This document shows, piece after piece, positions 7,066-16,660 of a stretch of 64,000 bases of DNA. The first letter of the stretch is position 1; every line of letters starts with the position of its first letter. Both the position numbers and the translations under genes were made by a program. The stretch comes from Psychroserpens sp. Hel_I_66 (GTDB lineage: Bacteria > Bacteroidota > Bacteroidia > Flavobacteriales > Flavobacteriaceae), in assembly GCF_000799465.1 (NCBI RefSeq), contig NZ_JUGU01000001.1, positions 3,430,501-3,494,500 of the forward strand. The letters are read 5' to 3'. The notes beneath the pieces were generated by a model. That model searched no databases, had not been told where the DNA came from, and was given only the letters and a program-made list of their open reading frames with translations.

Positions 7066-10000
7066 ATGTTAAACAAAATATTATCAATTTCACTTCAAAA
7101 CAGATTGCTCATTCTATTGGGAGCGGTTGCATTGAGTGTATTGGGCATTTATTATGCACGTACTATGAACGTCGATGTATTCCCAGACCTTACAGCTCCA
7201 ACGGTAACCATTCTTACCGAAGCGCACGGAATGGAATCTGAAGAAGTAGAAAAATTAGTGACCTATCAATTGGAAACAGCCTTAAACGGTTCGCCAAATG
7301 TGAGACGAATCCGTTCGTCATCGGCAGCGGGAGTTTCCATTGTTTGGATAGAATTTGAATGGGGAACCGATATTTATCGCGCGCGCCAAATTGTAAGTGA
7401 ACGCATCCCGATGGTAAGGGAGAATTTACCCGAAGGAATTGGAGCACCAACAATGGCACCCATTTCATCCATTATGGGCGAGATAATGTTATTGGGCGTA
7501 ACGTCCGATAGTTTATCGCCTATGGAATTACGAACCTTATCAGATTGGACAATCAGACCACGTATAAAAGCGATTGGCGGTATTGCAAATGTGGTGGTCA
7601 TTGGTGGCGATTATAAGCAATACCAAGTATTTGCCAATCCTGAAAAGATGAAGTATTACGATGTGAGCCTCTCTGAATTGGTAGAACACGTAAAGGAGGC
7701 CAACAAAAATGCTCCTGGTGGTGTGATAAACCAATATGGAAATCAATACATCATAAAGGGAAGCGGTAGAGCCTATGCGTTGGAAGATTTACAGGAAGCT
7801 GTCCTAAAGCAAGTGAATGGTCAAACCATCAAAATAAAAGATGTTGCTACGGTTCAAATTGGCGCTGCCGATAAAATTGGCGATGGTTCATTAAATGCAA
7901 AACCCGCTGTGATTCTGACCATTTCAAAACAACCCGATGTCAACACTTTGGAACTGACAGACCGATTGGATGAAGCGATTGCAGACTTGGAAACAACCTT
8001 GCCAAAAGGTGTCAATATCAAAAGTCAAATCTTTAGACAGTCCGATTTTATTGATGCTTCCATCAGTAATTTGAATCAAACTTTGTTAGAAGGTGCATTT
8101 TTTGTAATGATTATCCTGTTCATCTTTTTAATGAATTGGAGAACGACCTTAATTTCCCTATTGGCAATTCCCATTTCATTATTGGTATCCATCATCATTT
8201 TAAAATGGCTGGGCTATACGATAAACACAATGAGTTTGGGTGGAATGGCCATCGCCATTGGTGCATTGGTGGATGATGCTATTATTGATGTGGAAAACGT
8301 CTATAAACGCTTACGCGAAAATATTAGAAAACCAAAGGCAGAACGTCAATCTACGATTACGGTCGTGCGAGATGCTTCCGTAGAAATACGAAGCTCAATC
8401 ATCATCGCAACCTTGATTATTATTGTGTCTTTTGTACCGTTATTCTTTTTAAGCGGAATGGAAGGACGTTTGTTGCAACCGCTGGGAATAGCATTTGTAA
8501 CATCTGTTTTAACCTCATTAATTGTCGCTGTAACGGTAACACCAATTTTGTGTTCTTATTTATTGGATAATGAAAAACTACTCAATAAACAAGCAGAAGG
8601 TACTCGTGTGGAACGTTGGCTACAGAAACATTATGGCAACCTCTTGGTGCGTGCGACTAAAATACCCAAAACCATTATAGGCGTAACGGTCATTGCATTT
8701 GTATTAAGTCTCTTGGTTGTAACGCAATTGGGAAGAAGTTTCCTGCCAGAATTTAATGAAGGCTCTTTGGTCATTAGTGTGGTTGGTCCGCCCGGAATGT
8801 CTTTGCAAGAAAGCAATAAGACTGGAAAGTTGATAGAGACCCTATTACTGGATATGCCCGAAGTGGAGGTCGTAACACGAAGACAAGGTCGTGCCGAACT
8901 GGACGAACACGCACAAGGCGTTAATGCTTCGGAAATTGATGTGCCTTTTGTCCTCGAAGACAAAACCAAGGAAGAATTCTTTGAAGAAGTCCGAAACAAA
9001 TTAAGCATCGCACCTGGTGTTAATATCACATTGGGACAACCCATCGCACACCGTATTGACCATATGCTTTCGGGTACACGAGCAAATATTGCCATAAAGA
9101 TTTTTGGGTCAGATTTACAACGTTTATTTGAAGTAGGGAAAAGTGTAGAGCAGAACATAAAGGATATTGAAGGATTGGCAGATGTTGCGGTTGACCAACA
9201 AATTGAAGTGCCACAAATACGTATCAAACCCAAACGCCAGATTTTGTCGGCTTATGGAATGACGGTCGGAAATTTAATGGAACAAGTAGATATTGCTTTT
9301 GCAGGCGAAGAAGCAGGCGAAATTTATGAAGGACAACAATATTTTGACTTGGTAGTGCGCTATGAGAAACCGTTTCGAGATAATATTGAAAACATTAATA
9401 AAACCTTGATGAGTTTACCGAATGGCGGACAAACTACATTAGGCGAGTTGGCAACTGTTCAATCGGTAAGCAGTCCAAACACCATCAATCGGGAAGATGT
9501 ACAACGAAAGATTGTGGTCGCAGCCAATGTTCAAGGTAGGGATTTACGTGGTGCTGTTAACGAAATAAAGGAAGTTGTGGGCAATAATGTAAATATGCCG
9601 GAAGGCTATCGTGTACAATATGGTGGACAGTTTGAAAGTGAATCAAAAGCGTCACAATTACTGATGATTACAGCAATTCTTGCAATAGCAATTATTTTCC
9701 TGTTGTTGTATTATGAATTTAAGGATGTAAAATTGGCATTTGTTGTATTGATTAATCTGCCTTTGGCCTTAATTGGTGGAATTTTGATTGTGTACTTCAC
9801 TTCGGGTATCATCAGCATTGCAGCAACAATAGGATTCATCAGTCTCTTCGGAATAGCAACCCGTAACGGAATTTTATTGGTTTCCCGTTATGAAGATTTG
9901 AGAAAGGAAGGAATGCAAGGCTTTCAATTAATAAAGAAAGGTGCATTGGATAGATTGAATCCCATATTAATGACTGCCTTTACCACAGGGCTGGCATTGA

Positions 10001-10149
10001 TACCATTGGCCTTAAAAGGTGGCGAACCTGGAAGTGAAATTCAAAGCCCAATGGCCGTTGTAATTTTAGGCGGTTTGCTTTCAGCGACCATTTTGAATTT
10101 AGTGGTTATTCCTTGTGTGTATCAGTTGGTTCTGAAAAAGGAAAAATAG
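7066..10149 (+). CDS. czcA: Heavy-metal RND transporter, CzcA/CusA family
   Basis: 1027 residues, the normal length for HME-RND pumps, with 12 expected membrane segments in two halves. The N-terminal NVDVFPDLTAPTVTI and the TM4 motif GALVDDAIIDVENVYKRLREN are diagnostic of the CzcA group. The paired charged residues in TM4 carry protons, and DD...E patterns are found in divalent-cation pumps, in contrast to the A-type Cu/Ag pumps. Metal specificity is not settled by sequence alone. The operon ends with a strong hairpin terminator at 10166. Confidence 0.92.
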   Translation: MLNKILSISLQNRLLILLGAVALSVLGIYYARTMNVDVFPDLTAPTVTILTEAHGMESEEVEKLVTYQLETALNGSPNVRRIRSSSAAGVSIVWIEFEWGTDIYRARQIVSERIPMVRENLPEGIGAPTMAPISSIMGEIMLLGVTSDSLSPMELRTLSDWTIRPRIKAIGGIANVVVIGGDYKQYQVFANPEKMKYYDVSLSELVEHVKEANKNAPGGVINQYGNQYIIKGSGRAYALEDLQEAVLKQVNGQTIKIKDVATVQIGAADKIGDGSLNAKPAVILTISKQPDVNTLELTDRLDEAIADLETTLPKGVNIKSQIFRQSDFIDASISNLNQTLLEGAFFVMIILFIFLMNWRTTLISLLAIPISLLVSIIILKWLGYTINTMSLGGMAIAIGALVDDAIIDVENVYKRLRENIRKPKAERQSTITVVRDASVEIRSSIIIATLIIIVSFVPLFFLSGMEGRLLQPLGIAFVTSVLTSLIVAVTVTPILCSYLLDNEKLLNKQAEGTRVERWLQKHYGNLLVRATKIPKTIIGVTVIAFVLSLLVVTQLGRSFLPEFNEGSLVISVVGPPGMSLQESNKTGKLIETLLLDMPEVEVVTRRQGRAELDEHAQGVNASEIDVPFVLEDKTKEEFFEEVRNKLSIAPGVNITLGQPIAHRIDHMLSGTRANIAIKIFGSDLQRLFEVGKSVEQNIKDIEGLADVAVDQQIEVPQIRIKPKRQILSAYGMTVGNLMEQVDIAFAGEEAGEIYEGQQYFDLVVRYEKPFRDNIENINKTLMSLPNGGQTTLGELATVQSVSSPNTINREDVQRKIVVAANVQGRDLRGAVNEIKEVVGNNVNMPEGYRVQYGGQFESESKASQLLMITAILAIAIIFLLLYYEFKDVKLAFVVLINLPLALIGGILIVYFTSGIISIAATIGFISLFGIATRNGILLVSRYEDLRKEGMQGFQLIKKGALDRLNPILMTAFTTGLALIPLALKGGEPGSEIQSPMAVVILGGLLSATILNLVVIPCVYQLVLKKEK

Positions 10150-10165
10150 CAAACGAATTACAATT

Positions 10166-10200
10166 AAAAACCTTCTTACTATGGTAGGAAGGTTTTTTTA
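10166..10200 (+). terminator. Rho-independent terminator of the efflux operon
   Basis: AAAAACCTTCTTAC and GTAGGAAGGTTTTTTT form a stem with one mismatch, a 4-nt loop and a T-run, 17 bp after the czcA stop. The A-run on the 5' side makes it potentially bidirectional, which would also serve the leftward gene at 10297-10746. Confidence 0.85.
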
Positions 10201-10217
10201 TGCATTAATTTTATAAG

Positions 10218-10296
10218 TCCACTCAGCACATTGCCGCTTCATTCTGAGAAAAGCCCCTACAAAATTCTATAGAGGCTGCTGGACATTCCAATTTTG
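10218..10296 (+). repeat. Dispersed intergenic repeat, partial copy D
   Basis: The segment opens with TCCACTCAGCACATTgCC, followed by CTTCATTCtGaGAAAAGc, and closes with ggACATTCCAatTTTG. These are the start, middle and end landmarks of the longer copies at 10859, 17449 and 21695, with the centre deleted. It sits directly after the czcA terminator and abuts the end of the next gene. Confidence 0.6.
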
Positions 10297-10746
10297 TTAG
10301 TTGCCCTCGCTCAACGAGAAGCTTCCGTCACCATTAAAAGAGCTGAGGCTGATTGTAACCGACCATATGCCAGACGCACCAGCATCAGTCACCCCAGAAA
10401 ACGAATCCGGTTCTGAGGCACCATCAAGAGACCTGTTCAATACAGTATTTCCGTCTGCATCCAAAACCAGCATATTAAAAGTGCCTTCGGCTGAGGCGGT
10501 TATATCCGCATTATAGTCCGCTGTGGTCAAATTGTTCATCCAGAGGAACGTCCTTGTGGCGCTTCCACCGTTACCAGTGAAGTCACCGTCCACATCCCCA
10601 TTAAAATCGTTACCATCATCAAACAAAACAGTTCCGTTGACACTCACCTGAGCCATCGTGTCACTATCATCATCGTCACTACAGCCTACAAAGGCCGTGG
10701 TAGCGACAATTGTTAAAAGCATAAAATAGAATTTCGTAATTCTCAT
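10297..10746 (-). CDS. Asp-rich lipoprotein of unknown function
   Basis: 149 residues with a signal ending in a lipobox (AFVGC) followed by a run of Asp (SDDDDSD), the usual export context for surface lipoproteins of Bacteroidota. The mature part is small, acidic and predicted all-beta, with no known catalytic motif. It is the only leftward gene in this stretch, is bracketed by repeat copies D and A, and was probably inserted as a cassette. Convergent with czcA. Confidence 0.7.
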   Translation of the reverse strand: MRITKFYFMLLTIVATTAFVGCSDDDDSDTMAQVSVNGTVLFDDGNDFNGDVDGDFTGNGGSATRTFLWMNNLTTADYNADITASAEGTFNMLVLDADGNTVLNRSLDGASEPDSFSGVTDAGASGIWSVTISLSSFNGDGSFSLSEGN

Positions 10747-10858
10747 AATTCATTAAGATTTGGTTATCATATATAAAACAAACTTAAAGGGAAAAACCCT
10801 ATCCTTAGTATTTAATTTTTAATCTATAATTTGAATATTCATTCTTGTAAACTGTTTA

Positions 10859-11077
10859 AAACCCATTCAGCACATTCCCCTACATTCCACGCTTGCCTGC
10901 CGAAAAAGCAGGCAATCACTTCATTACAGGAAAAGAGCTTCTCTACAAAAGTCTTGGACACAATCCCCAATTCCAGCTTTCCATTCGGTTAACCCTTCCC
11001 GCTGCGCTGGGAAGAAACACTTCATTTCAGAGCCAAAATTGTGTAGTAATTTCACCTTAAACCCATCAGCACATTCA
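10859..11077 (+). repeat. Dispersed intergenic repeat, copy A, with a second start fragment
   Basis: The repeat runs from CCATTCAGCACATTCCCC to CAGAGCCAAAATTG (about 10859-11050). It shares several blocks with copies B and C: CACATTCCCCTACATTYC, GAAAAGAGCTTC, GTCTTGGACACAATCCCC and AGCTTTCCATTC. The hairpin GCCTGC-cgaaaaa-GCAGGC lies inside it. At 11059-11077 the opening block CCCATCAGCACATTC occurs again, as if a further copy had been cut short. Together these fill most of the 383-bp gap before the gene at 11130. Confidence 0.8.
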
Positions 11078-11129
11078 AAAAGTCTAATTATTTTTTAATT
11101 CAGTTATATTGTGAGAAATTTTAGCTTAA

Positions 11130-11540
11130 ATGGAAAAACTAACAGAAAATAGAACCATTGAATTACTGATGCCTCATTTGGTTCAACAAGGTTATGAAAT
11201 AGAAAGTTTCTGTCTTGGCCAAACGAGAGGGTATGATATTGTTGCGAACAGAAAAAGTGAAAAATTACTTATTGAAGTAAAAGGCGCAAAAGCACACAAG
11301 GATTCGCCAACAAAGCGACGAGATTATTTCAACTCTGGACAGATTAAAACCCATTTAGGTAAAGCAATTATCAAATGCTTAGAAACCAAAGTTGCTTTTC
11401 CAAATGCAAAAATTGCCATTGCTCATCCCGAGGATGAACAAATAAGAAAAGCAATAGCCAGTATTATTCCTGAGTTGAATAAGATAGGCATACGGCATTA
11501 TTGGGTTAATGCTAATGGAACAGTAACTCTTGAAAAATAA
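11130..11540 (+). CDS. PD-(D/E)XK-type nuclease-like protein
   Basis: 136 residues. The pattern GYDIVANRKSEKLLIEVKG (residues about 34-52) matches the PD-(D/E)XK core: Asp of GYD, then E-x-K on the following strand, which would bind Mg2+ and cut DNA. An earlier Glu in the first helix (ENRTIE) also fits. There is no obvious DNA-recognition domain, so targeting would come from a partner, plausibly the gene 6 bp downstream. No methyltransferase is adjacent. It is the first gene after repeat copy A. Confidence 0.65.
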   Translation: MEKLTENRTIELLMPHLVQQGYEIESFCLGQTRGYDIVANRKSEKLLIEVKGAKAHKDSPTKRRDYFNSGQIKTHLGKAIIKCLETKVAFPNAKIAIAHPEDEQIRKAIASIIPELNKIGIRHYWVNANGTVTLEK

Positions 11541-11546
11541 TTTATT

Positions 11547-12302
11547 TTGAACACAGTAACAAATTCCAAACTATCCTCTTTATTTCATTTCTTGAAAGAA
11601 AATAGGGCTTATAATAAGAAGGTGCAATCCAATTCTTATAATCTGTTTTTAGCACCGTTCGATTCTCTTGAAGATAAATTATATTCAGCTCTTCATCACG
11701 TAGCGAATACCCAAAGCCAACCTAAAATTGATATTCTCGCACCTTTTTTTCAAAAAGTATATTCCAATAAATCCCAGCTTCATAGTTTTAAGACATTCAT
11801 CGATTTTCTAACAGATAAAGAAAACGATGTTCATAATTATGAATCGCTTTACTATGGTATGTTGAGACAAAAAGGTTGGGGTAATAAAACGTCTGCATTG
11901 TTTGCCAAAACCATTTATCATTTACATAATGGTGCGTATGGATTTCAAAATCCAATATGGGACGATGCACCGAAAACCATTGACAAAGAAGAAAAAATCT
12001 TCTTGCCTGTAGATGCTGTAATTGAAGCAATTTTCCATAGTATTGACCCCTCTATTAAGTGGAATTTCCATAAAATTAATAAACTTCTACAGGATAATTA
12101 TTCCTCAGAAGAAATGGAAGTTTGGGACGACCTTTGGTTCTGGGGATTTATAAACCAACGTGGTTCCGGTCTAACAAGAGAATTTATTTGGAACGAATCC
12201 AAATATTGGGCATTACTTGAGACTGAAAAGAATGGTGTTGTGATTGAAGAGATAAAATTGAAATCGTTGCAATTCCTTTCCATATTGAACCCAAAACAGT
12301 AA
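11547..12302 (+). CDS. Unknown protein with HhH-GPD glycosylase-like motif
   Basis: 251 residues from a TTG at 11547. The next in-frame ATG is about 100 residues in, and the coding pattern starts upstream of it, so TTG is likely. The segment MLRQKGWGNKTSALFAKTIY (about 105-124), followed some 25 residues later by FLPVDAVIEAIF (about 152-163), resembles the helix-hairpin-helix plus Gly/Pro...Asp motif of base-excision glycosylases (KGxGxKT, then PVDxxV with catalytic Asp). No iron-sulfur Cys cluster is present. The match is weak; if real, the protein would remove a modified base. It is tightly coupled to a nuclease-like gene. Confidence 0.4.
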   Translation: MNTVTNSKLSSLFHFLKENRAYNKKVQSNSYNLFLAPFDSLEDKLYSALHHVANTQSQPKIDILAPFFQKVYSNKSQLHSFKTFIDFLTDKENDVHNYESLYYGMLRQKGWGNKTSALFAKTIYHLHNGAYGFQNPIWDDAPKTIDKEEKIFLPVDAVIEAIFHSIDPSIKWNFHKINKLLQDNYSSEEMEVWDDLWFWGFINQRGSGLTREFIWNESKYWALLETEKNGVVIEEIKLKSLQFLSILNPKQ

Positions 12303-12363
12303 CATATGTATTTGCTATTATCATATTCTAAGTTTGTCTGAATTTAGATAGGCTTAATTTCCA

Positions 12364-12433
12364 ATTATTACCACTTAATCTATATAGTGGCAATAATTTG
12401 TTTTCAAATATTCACCACTTTTTTGTATTTTTG
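12364..12433 (+). promoter_or_regulatory. Inverted-repeat operator and promoter of the AbiE pair
   Basis: ATTATTACCACT (12364-12375) and AGTGGCAATAAT (12386-12397) form a 12-bp inverted repeat with one mismatch and a 10-bp spacer. A further half-site, CACCACTT, lies near 12413. A TATTTTTG promoter box at 12426-12433 ends about 20 bp before the ATG at 12455. Inverted-repeat binding and autorepression by the AbiEi antitoxin are established for the family, so this is a likely AbiEi operator. Confidence 0.6.
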
Positions 12434-12454
12434 GCAAAGTTTTGATTTTTAACT

Positions 12455-13222
12455 ATGCCAAAGATTATTGAAAATAAATTGATAGAAGCTTTCAAAGACC
12501 GTAGTTCTTTTGATAGGGATGCGCTATATAACTTCTATCTGGATTTCGAACCAGATCTAAAAGAAAGTACATTTAGTTGGCGAATTTATGACCTGAAGAA
12601 AAAGGACATAATTAAAACCATTGGTCGTGGACTTTATGTTATTTCCTATAAACCTAAATATAAACCTCTTCTATCAGATAGTGTGTTCAAAATAGCCCGT
12701 AAAACCAATGAGCGTTTTGAAGATATAAAATATGCCATTTGGGAAACCCAATGGCTCAATGAGTTTTCTCAGCACCAGGCGTCAAATCAAATAATTGTCG
12801 TCGAAGTAGAAAAAGAGTTTGTAGACTCACTCTATTACTATCTAAATGATAATCTAAGAATGGATTTTTTCCTAAATCCAGATGAAAAGGAAATCCAATT
12901 CTATATTTCAGAAAGTAACGTGCCGGTTATCATTAAACGTTTGGTGACAAGGGCACCCATACAAAAAATAAAAAATAAAAAAGCGGTAGTGCCCATTGCA
13001 ACACTTGAAAAGATTATGGTGGACCTGTTTGCAGATGAAAATCTGCTACATTTTTACCAAGGTTCTGAAATGGTAAACATCTACGAAAAAATAATTGATA
13101 GATATAGCATCAATTTTACAAAGTTGTTCAGCTATGCCAAAAGGCGCAAAAAGGAACAGGAAATAAAGCAATTTATAAGCAACCACATTTCAAATTTTTT
13201 AGAAGATATTCAATATGATTAA
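12455..13222 (+). CDS. AbiEi-like antitoxin / transcriptional regulator
   Basis: 255 residues. The N-terminal half (about 1-70) looks like a winged helix: helices with STFSWRIYDLKKKDIIKTIGRGLYVIS, whose GRGLY turn is typical of the AbiEi wing. The C-terminal half is the conserved antitoxin domain. It overlaps the toxin gene by 8 bp, so the two are translationally coupled, the usual AbiE order. Family members neutralise AbiEii and repress their own promoter; a fitting inverted repeat lies upstream. The homology is by gene order and pattern and was not confirmed by search. Confidence 0.72.
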   Translation: MPKIIENKLIEAFKDRSSFDRDALYNFYLDFEPDLKESTFSWRIYDLKKKDIIKTIGRGLYVISYKPKYKPLLSDSVFKIARKTNERFEDIKYAIWETQWLNEFSQHQASNQIIVVEVEKEFVDSLYYYLNDNLRMDFFLNPDEKEIQFYISESNVPVIIKRLVTRAPIQKIKNKKAVVPIATLEKIMVDLFADENLLHFYQGSEMVNIYEKIIDRYSINFTKLFSYAKRRKKEQEIKQFISNHISNFLEDIQYD

Positions 13223-14318
13223 CAACAAAAGTTTTGAAAAGGAATGGCTGAATGGCTTCCGTGCAAAAAAGGAACATAAGGGTATCGATGTAACTATATT
13301 GGAAAAAATGGTTCACGCACTATCATTACTCGAACATTTAAAAGTTTCAGGACTCGATTTTGTTTTCAAAGGGGGAACATCACTTGTGCTTTTGCTAAAA
13401 GAAGGGAACCGATTTTCTATTGATATCGATATTATTTCCAGCGTTGAGCGTGATAAATTAGAAGAAATTTTGGATGCAGTTGTAGCCAATTCACATTTCA
13501 AAAAGCACGTGCTTAATGAGCATAGAAGTTATAAGGAAGGTGTTCCGAAGGCACATTACACCTTTGAGTTCGAGTCGGTATATAATCCAAACGTTCCTGG
13601 AACCATTCTATTGGATATCCTTTTTGACAGTCCGCACTATCCAGAACTTATAGAATCGCCCATTGAAACACCTTGGCTTTCCATTGATGGAACTGCTACA
13701 ACAATTACTACGCCTTCGGTAAACGCTATTTGTGGCGATAAGCTAACAGCTTTTGCACCAGATACCATAGGCATACCATACTACAAAGGCGACCAATTAT
13801 TTGCAATGGAAATCTGCAAGCAATTGTTCGACTTGGGAAAACTTTTTGAAAATATTACTGATGTAGCAATGGTAAAGAAAAGTTTTTCAGCTTTCGCGAA
13901 AGCAGAACTATCCTATCGAAGTTCAGACAAGGATTTTAGTAAAAGGAAACTCAATGAAAAGGATGTGCTATGGGATTCTATAAATACTTGCGCCATTATT
14001 GCTAAAAGAGAGCGCAATCCAACCGCTGAAGCAAAAAAGAAATTTGCAGATTTAAGTTCTGGCATACGAAGCTTTGGTGGCGCATTTTTAATGACAGGGA
14101 ACTTTAGGATTGAAGAAGCATTGGCTGCCTCGGCCAGAGTAGCCTATTTGAATGCTATTCTTCTACAAAAAGAGGATGTTGAAATAGAATATTATGAGAA
14201 TCAGGATACAAAGGAACTGGCTATAAAAAATCCAGATTGGGACTTTTTGAACAGATTAAAACGCCAACCCGATAAATCTATATTTTATTATTGGTACAAG
14301 GCGGTAGAACTATTGTAA
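13215..14318 (+). CDS. AbiEii-family nucleotidyltransferase toxin
   Basis: 367 residues. FKGGTSLVLLL (51-61) and RFSIDIDII (66-74) give the GGxSL...DxD core of DNA polymerase-beta-type nucleotidyltransferases of the AbiEii/AbiGii family. The later CGDKLTAFAP segment (near residue 175) is also family-typical. AbiEii proteins inhibit growth on phage infection, in some cases by modifying tRNA. The coupled antitoxin precedes it. The next gene starts 10 bp downstream, so the transcript probably continues into three more genes. Confidence 0.85.
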   Translation: MINNKSFEKEWLNGFRAKKEHKGIDVTILEKMVHALSLLEHLKVSGLDFVFKGGTSLVLLLKEGNRFSIDIDIISSVERDKLEEILDAVVANSHFKKHVLNEHRSYKEGVPKAHYTFEFESVYNPNVPGTILLDILFDSPHYPELIESPIETPWLSIDGTATTITTPSVNAICGDKLTAFAPDTIGIPYYKGDQLFAMEICKQLFDLGKLFENITDVAMVKKSFSAFAKAELSYRSSDKDFSKRKLNEKDVLWDSINTCAIIAKRERNPTAEAKKKFADLSSGIRSFGGAFLMTGNFRIEEALAASARVAYLNAILLQKEDVEIEYYENQDTKELAIKNPDWDFLNRLKRQPDKSIFYYWYKAVELL

Positions 14319-14328
14319 ATTAACGTGA

Positions 14329-15747
14329 ATGGAATTAAAGTATATTATAGAAATCTGTGTCGCTATCGACATCGCAATTTTGGGTATAGCATATCCTATT
14401 ATCGTGGATAAAATATCCAATATAGGCCACAAGTTTTCATCAAACTATTTGGCCAATGCTTTTGAAAATGAATTTCCGCAGACAAAACTTTTTGGTGTTT
14501 TTCCGGGAAGGTCAAGAAGAATAACAGTATTTGAATGGGTTTTGTTCTTTACAATCGGCTCTTTTATATTCTTAATATTAGACCGTGAACCTCTTTTTTG
14601 GAAAGATAATTGGATAATGCAAAACTCAGCAAAACTTCTAACGCTATTCTTAACATTATCATTGGTTGTCATTTTTATTATTTGGTTAGATAAGGTTTCA
14701 CTGTACAATGGCAAGTCTACACGTTTGCTTACCTATATAATTTCCGAATACCGAAAGCTAAAAAAAGACCAAGATGATAAATACCATTTCAAAATTATCA
14801 ATGAACTGGCAATATTTGCCATTAGAACACAGGATAAAGGTTTAGAAGAAACATTGGTTGACTTCTACACGGAAGAATTCAATAATTACCGTTCGAACTT
14901 TATACGTCCCAGAGAAGCAGAAAAACCTGATGGGTTTGAAAATTTTAAAGTTGAGTTTAATCACGAATTCCATTATGGTATCAGGGAAATCATTAGAGAA
15001 GTTGCTAAAGGTAGAAATGAAGACTTGCAAAGTCTCGAATATTTTGTTGTAAGTGGCGTATGGTTGATGGGACAGGGCATATTTGAAACACCCATCTCAA
15101 ATGACACCTATAAAGAACTTTGGAGGAATGTTGTACTCATATCAAACAATCCCAAATTTGTAGGTAACTATTGGAGTACGGCACATCAATATTTTAGTTT
15201 TGGATTGCAACAAGTCTATGGCACAGATTATAATTTTGAGACTAAAAAATACGATAATCAGTCATTAATAGATAAAAGAGACAGCGAAAGAAAACGTTTT
15301 TTTGAGTTTCACTTGGCATTGGGAGGCCTATTGATATACCAGAAAAACTATGAAGCCCTTAAAAAATTATTTACATACACACAAAACCAGCCACCTAAAT
15401 ATGTTCTGCTGCCAAATAATATGACTGAGATTTTTACGTGGTTCAGTAGTTTTAAAGATGAGTTTGGCAGAGGTTATTACCCTATTGATTTATCATACCC
15501 TTTTCCAGGATTGGATAATTTAGGAAACAGAAGGCGTGTTACATTCTACATCTGTCAGTATTTGACGTTGCTTTTTCTAAGACAGTTTAAACTGCCAGAA
15601 CACAATACCTACGACAATTTTACAGGACAACCTACATTACCTCAAGCCGAAGTGTTAGAATTACTACGTTGGCAAGAGTCCATAAACTATTTCAGGTTTT
15701 GTTTAAAAAAGGTGTTGAAAGATAAAAATCTCTTAAATACTATATGA
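14329..15747 (+). CDS. Membrane-anchored protein of unknown function in the AbiE operon
   Basis: 472 residues. Three membrane segments are predicted in the first quarter (about 5-26, 68-86 and 101-121), followed by a soluble, largely alpha-helical part of about 350 residues. No motif I recognise is present. It begins 10 bp after the toxin gene and ends 1 bp before the next start, so it is cotranscribed. Membrane-anchored partners are common in phage-defence operons, but nothing here proves such a role. Confidence 0.7.
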   Translation: MELKYIIEICVAIDIAILGIAYPIIVDKISNIGHKFSSNYLANAFENEFPQTKLFGVFPGRSRRITVFEWVLFFTIGSFIFLILDREPLFWKDNWIMQNSAKLLTLFLTLSLVVIFIIWLDKVSLYNGKSTRLLTYIISEYRKLKKDQDDKYHFKIINELAIFAIRTQDKGLEETLVDFYTEEFNNYRSNFIRPREAEKPDGFENFKVEFNHEFHYGIREIIREVAKGRNEDLQSLEYFVVSGVWLMGQGIFETPISNDTYKELWRNVVLISNNPKFVGNYWSTAHQYFSFGLQQVYGTDYNFETKKYDNQSLIDKRDSERKRFFEFHLALGGLLIYQKNYEALKKLFTYTQNQPPKYVLLPNNMTEIFTWFSSFKDEFGRGYYPIDLSYPFPGLDNLGNRRRVTFYICQYLTLLFLRQFKLPEHNTYDNFTGQPTLPQAEVLELLRWQESINYFRFCLKKVLKDKNLLNTI

Positions 15748-15748
15748 T

Positions 15749-16660
15749 ATGAAAAAGAAGGAGATAAAGAAGCTAAAAAAGAAGTCATCAAAATTTATTG
15801 ATGTTCTCGAATCATCAATTGAAGAGGCTATTGAGGATGCAAGATTAAATGCGGATATTGACTACGAAAAAGAATGGGAATTTTATGAAAAATCTAAAGG
15901 TGCAATAGTTGGAGCATTAGAAAAGTTTGATAGTATTCAAAATTCAGAGAAGGATTTTGAAGGAGAGCCTACTATTTCCTTCGGTGTAAACGGTACAATG
16001 AATTTATTTCAAAAATCTGCATTTACAACTGGAGATATTCCACATCTAAATGCAGACACGATATTATCCCAGCAGATAGTTTACCAGAACATCAATTATT
16101 ATATTCCCAACGCATTTTTATCAGCTCGGAAAAAGAGGTATCTTCTTCGTAAAGAAGATTTAGTAAAAGGGATAGAAAAATTGGGTTTTGATACGGACAC
16201 AGATATTATGGTAGCAATGAATCTTAATGTTTATGGAATTGATGACTTCCAGAAGATTGAGGAATATATTACCAGAGTACCATCTACAGGGCTCAAAAAT
16301 GTACTGTTTGTTTTGCCAAAAGCCGATTTGCCTATCTTAAAACATAAAGAACTTGAGGTTAGTGAACAGCAAGAACATCAATTGGGCATATTAGATGATG
16401 ATAGAAAAATCTACGGTTCTTTAATCGACCTAACACAAGATGCCAATGCGAATCAAAGAGAAAAATGGAAAAATTCAAACATTGATTTTGCGACCGATTT
16501 AAAAGTACAGTTAACTATAGCTTTTATTACTGAAGTTGTTTGGAAAGCCAATGCTAATGTAGTTCAAATTAATATTGAAACTTCATTAAAGGAACAGGGC
16601 ATCGTAAATGAGCTGTCTGATATAGAGAAGTTGGTGCCAAAAAAGGAAACCAATGATTGA
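15749..16660 (+). CDS. Conserved-looking soluble protein of unknown function
   Basis: 303 residues. The N-terminus is highly charged (MKKKEIKKLKKKSSKF) and likely helical; the rest is mixed alpha/beta with no signal peptide or membrane segment. No catalytic motif is evident. It starts 1 bp after the membrane protein and overlaps the next gene by 8 bp, so its product is made with both neighbours. I do not recognise the family. Confidence 0.68.
   Translation: MKKKEIKKLKKKSSKFIDVLESSIEEAIEDARLNADIDYEKEWEFYEKSKGAIVGALEKFDSIQNSEKDFEGEPTISFGVNGTMNLFQKSAFTTGDIPHLNADTILSQQIVYQNINYYIPNAFLSARKKRYLLRKEDLVKGIEKLGFDTDTDIMVAMNLNVYGIDDFQKIEEYITRVPSTGLKNVLFVLPKADLPILKHKELEVSEQQEHQLGILDDDRKIYGSLIDLTQDANANQREKWKNSNIDFATDLKVQLTIAFITEVVWKANANVVQINIETSLKEQGIVNELSDIEKLVPKKETND

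Noticed and set aside
8631..9233. 200-residue minus-strand frame inside czcA
   Set aside because: It is antisense to a conserved RND pump and rich in Ser/Pro/Cys, typical of reverse reading of coding DNA.
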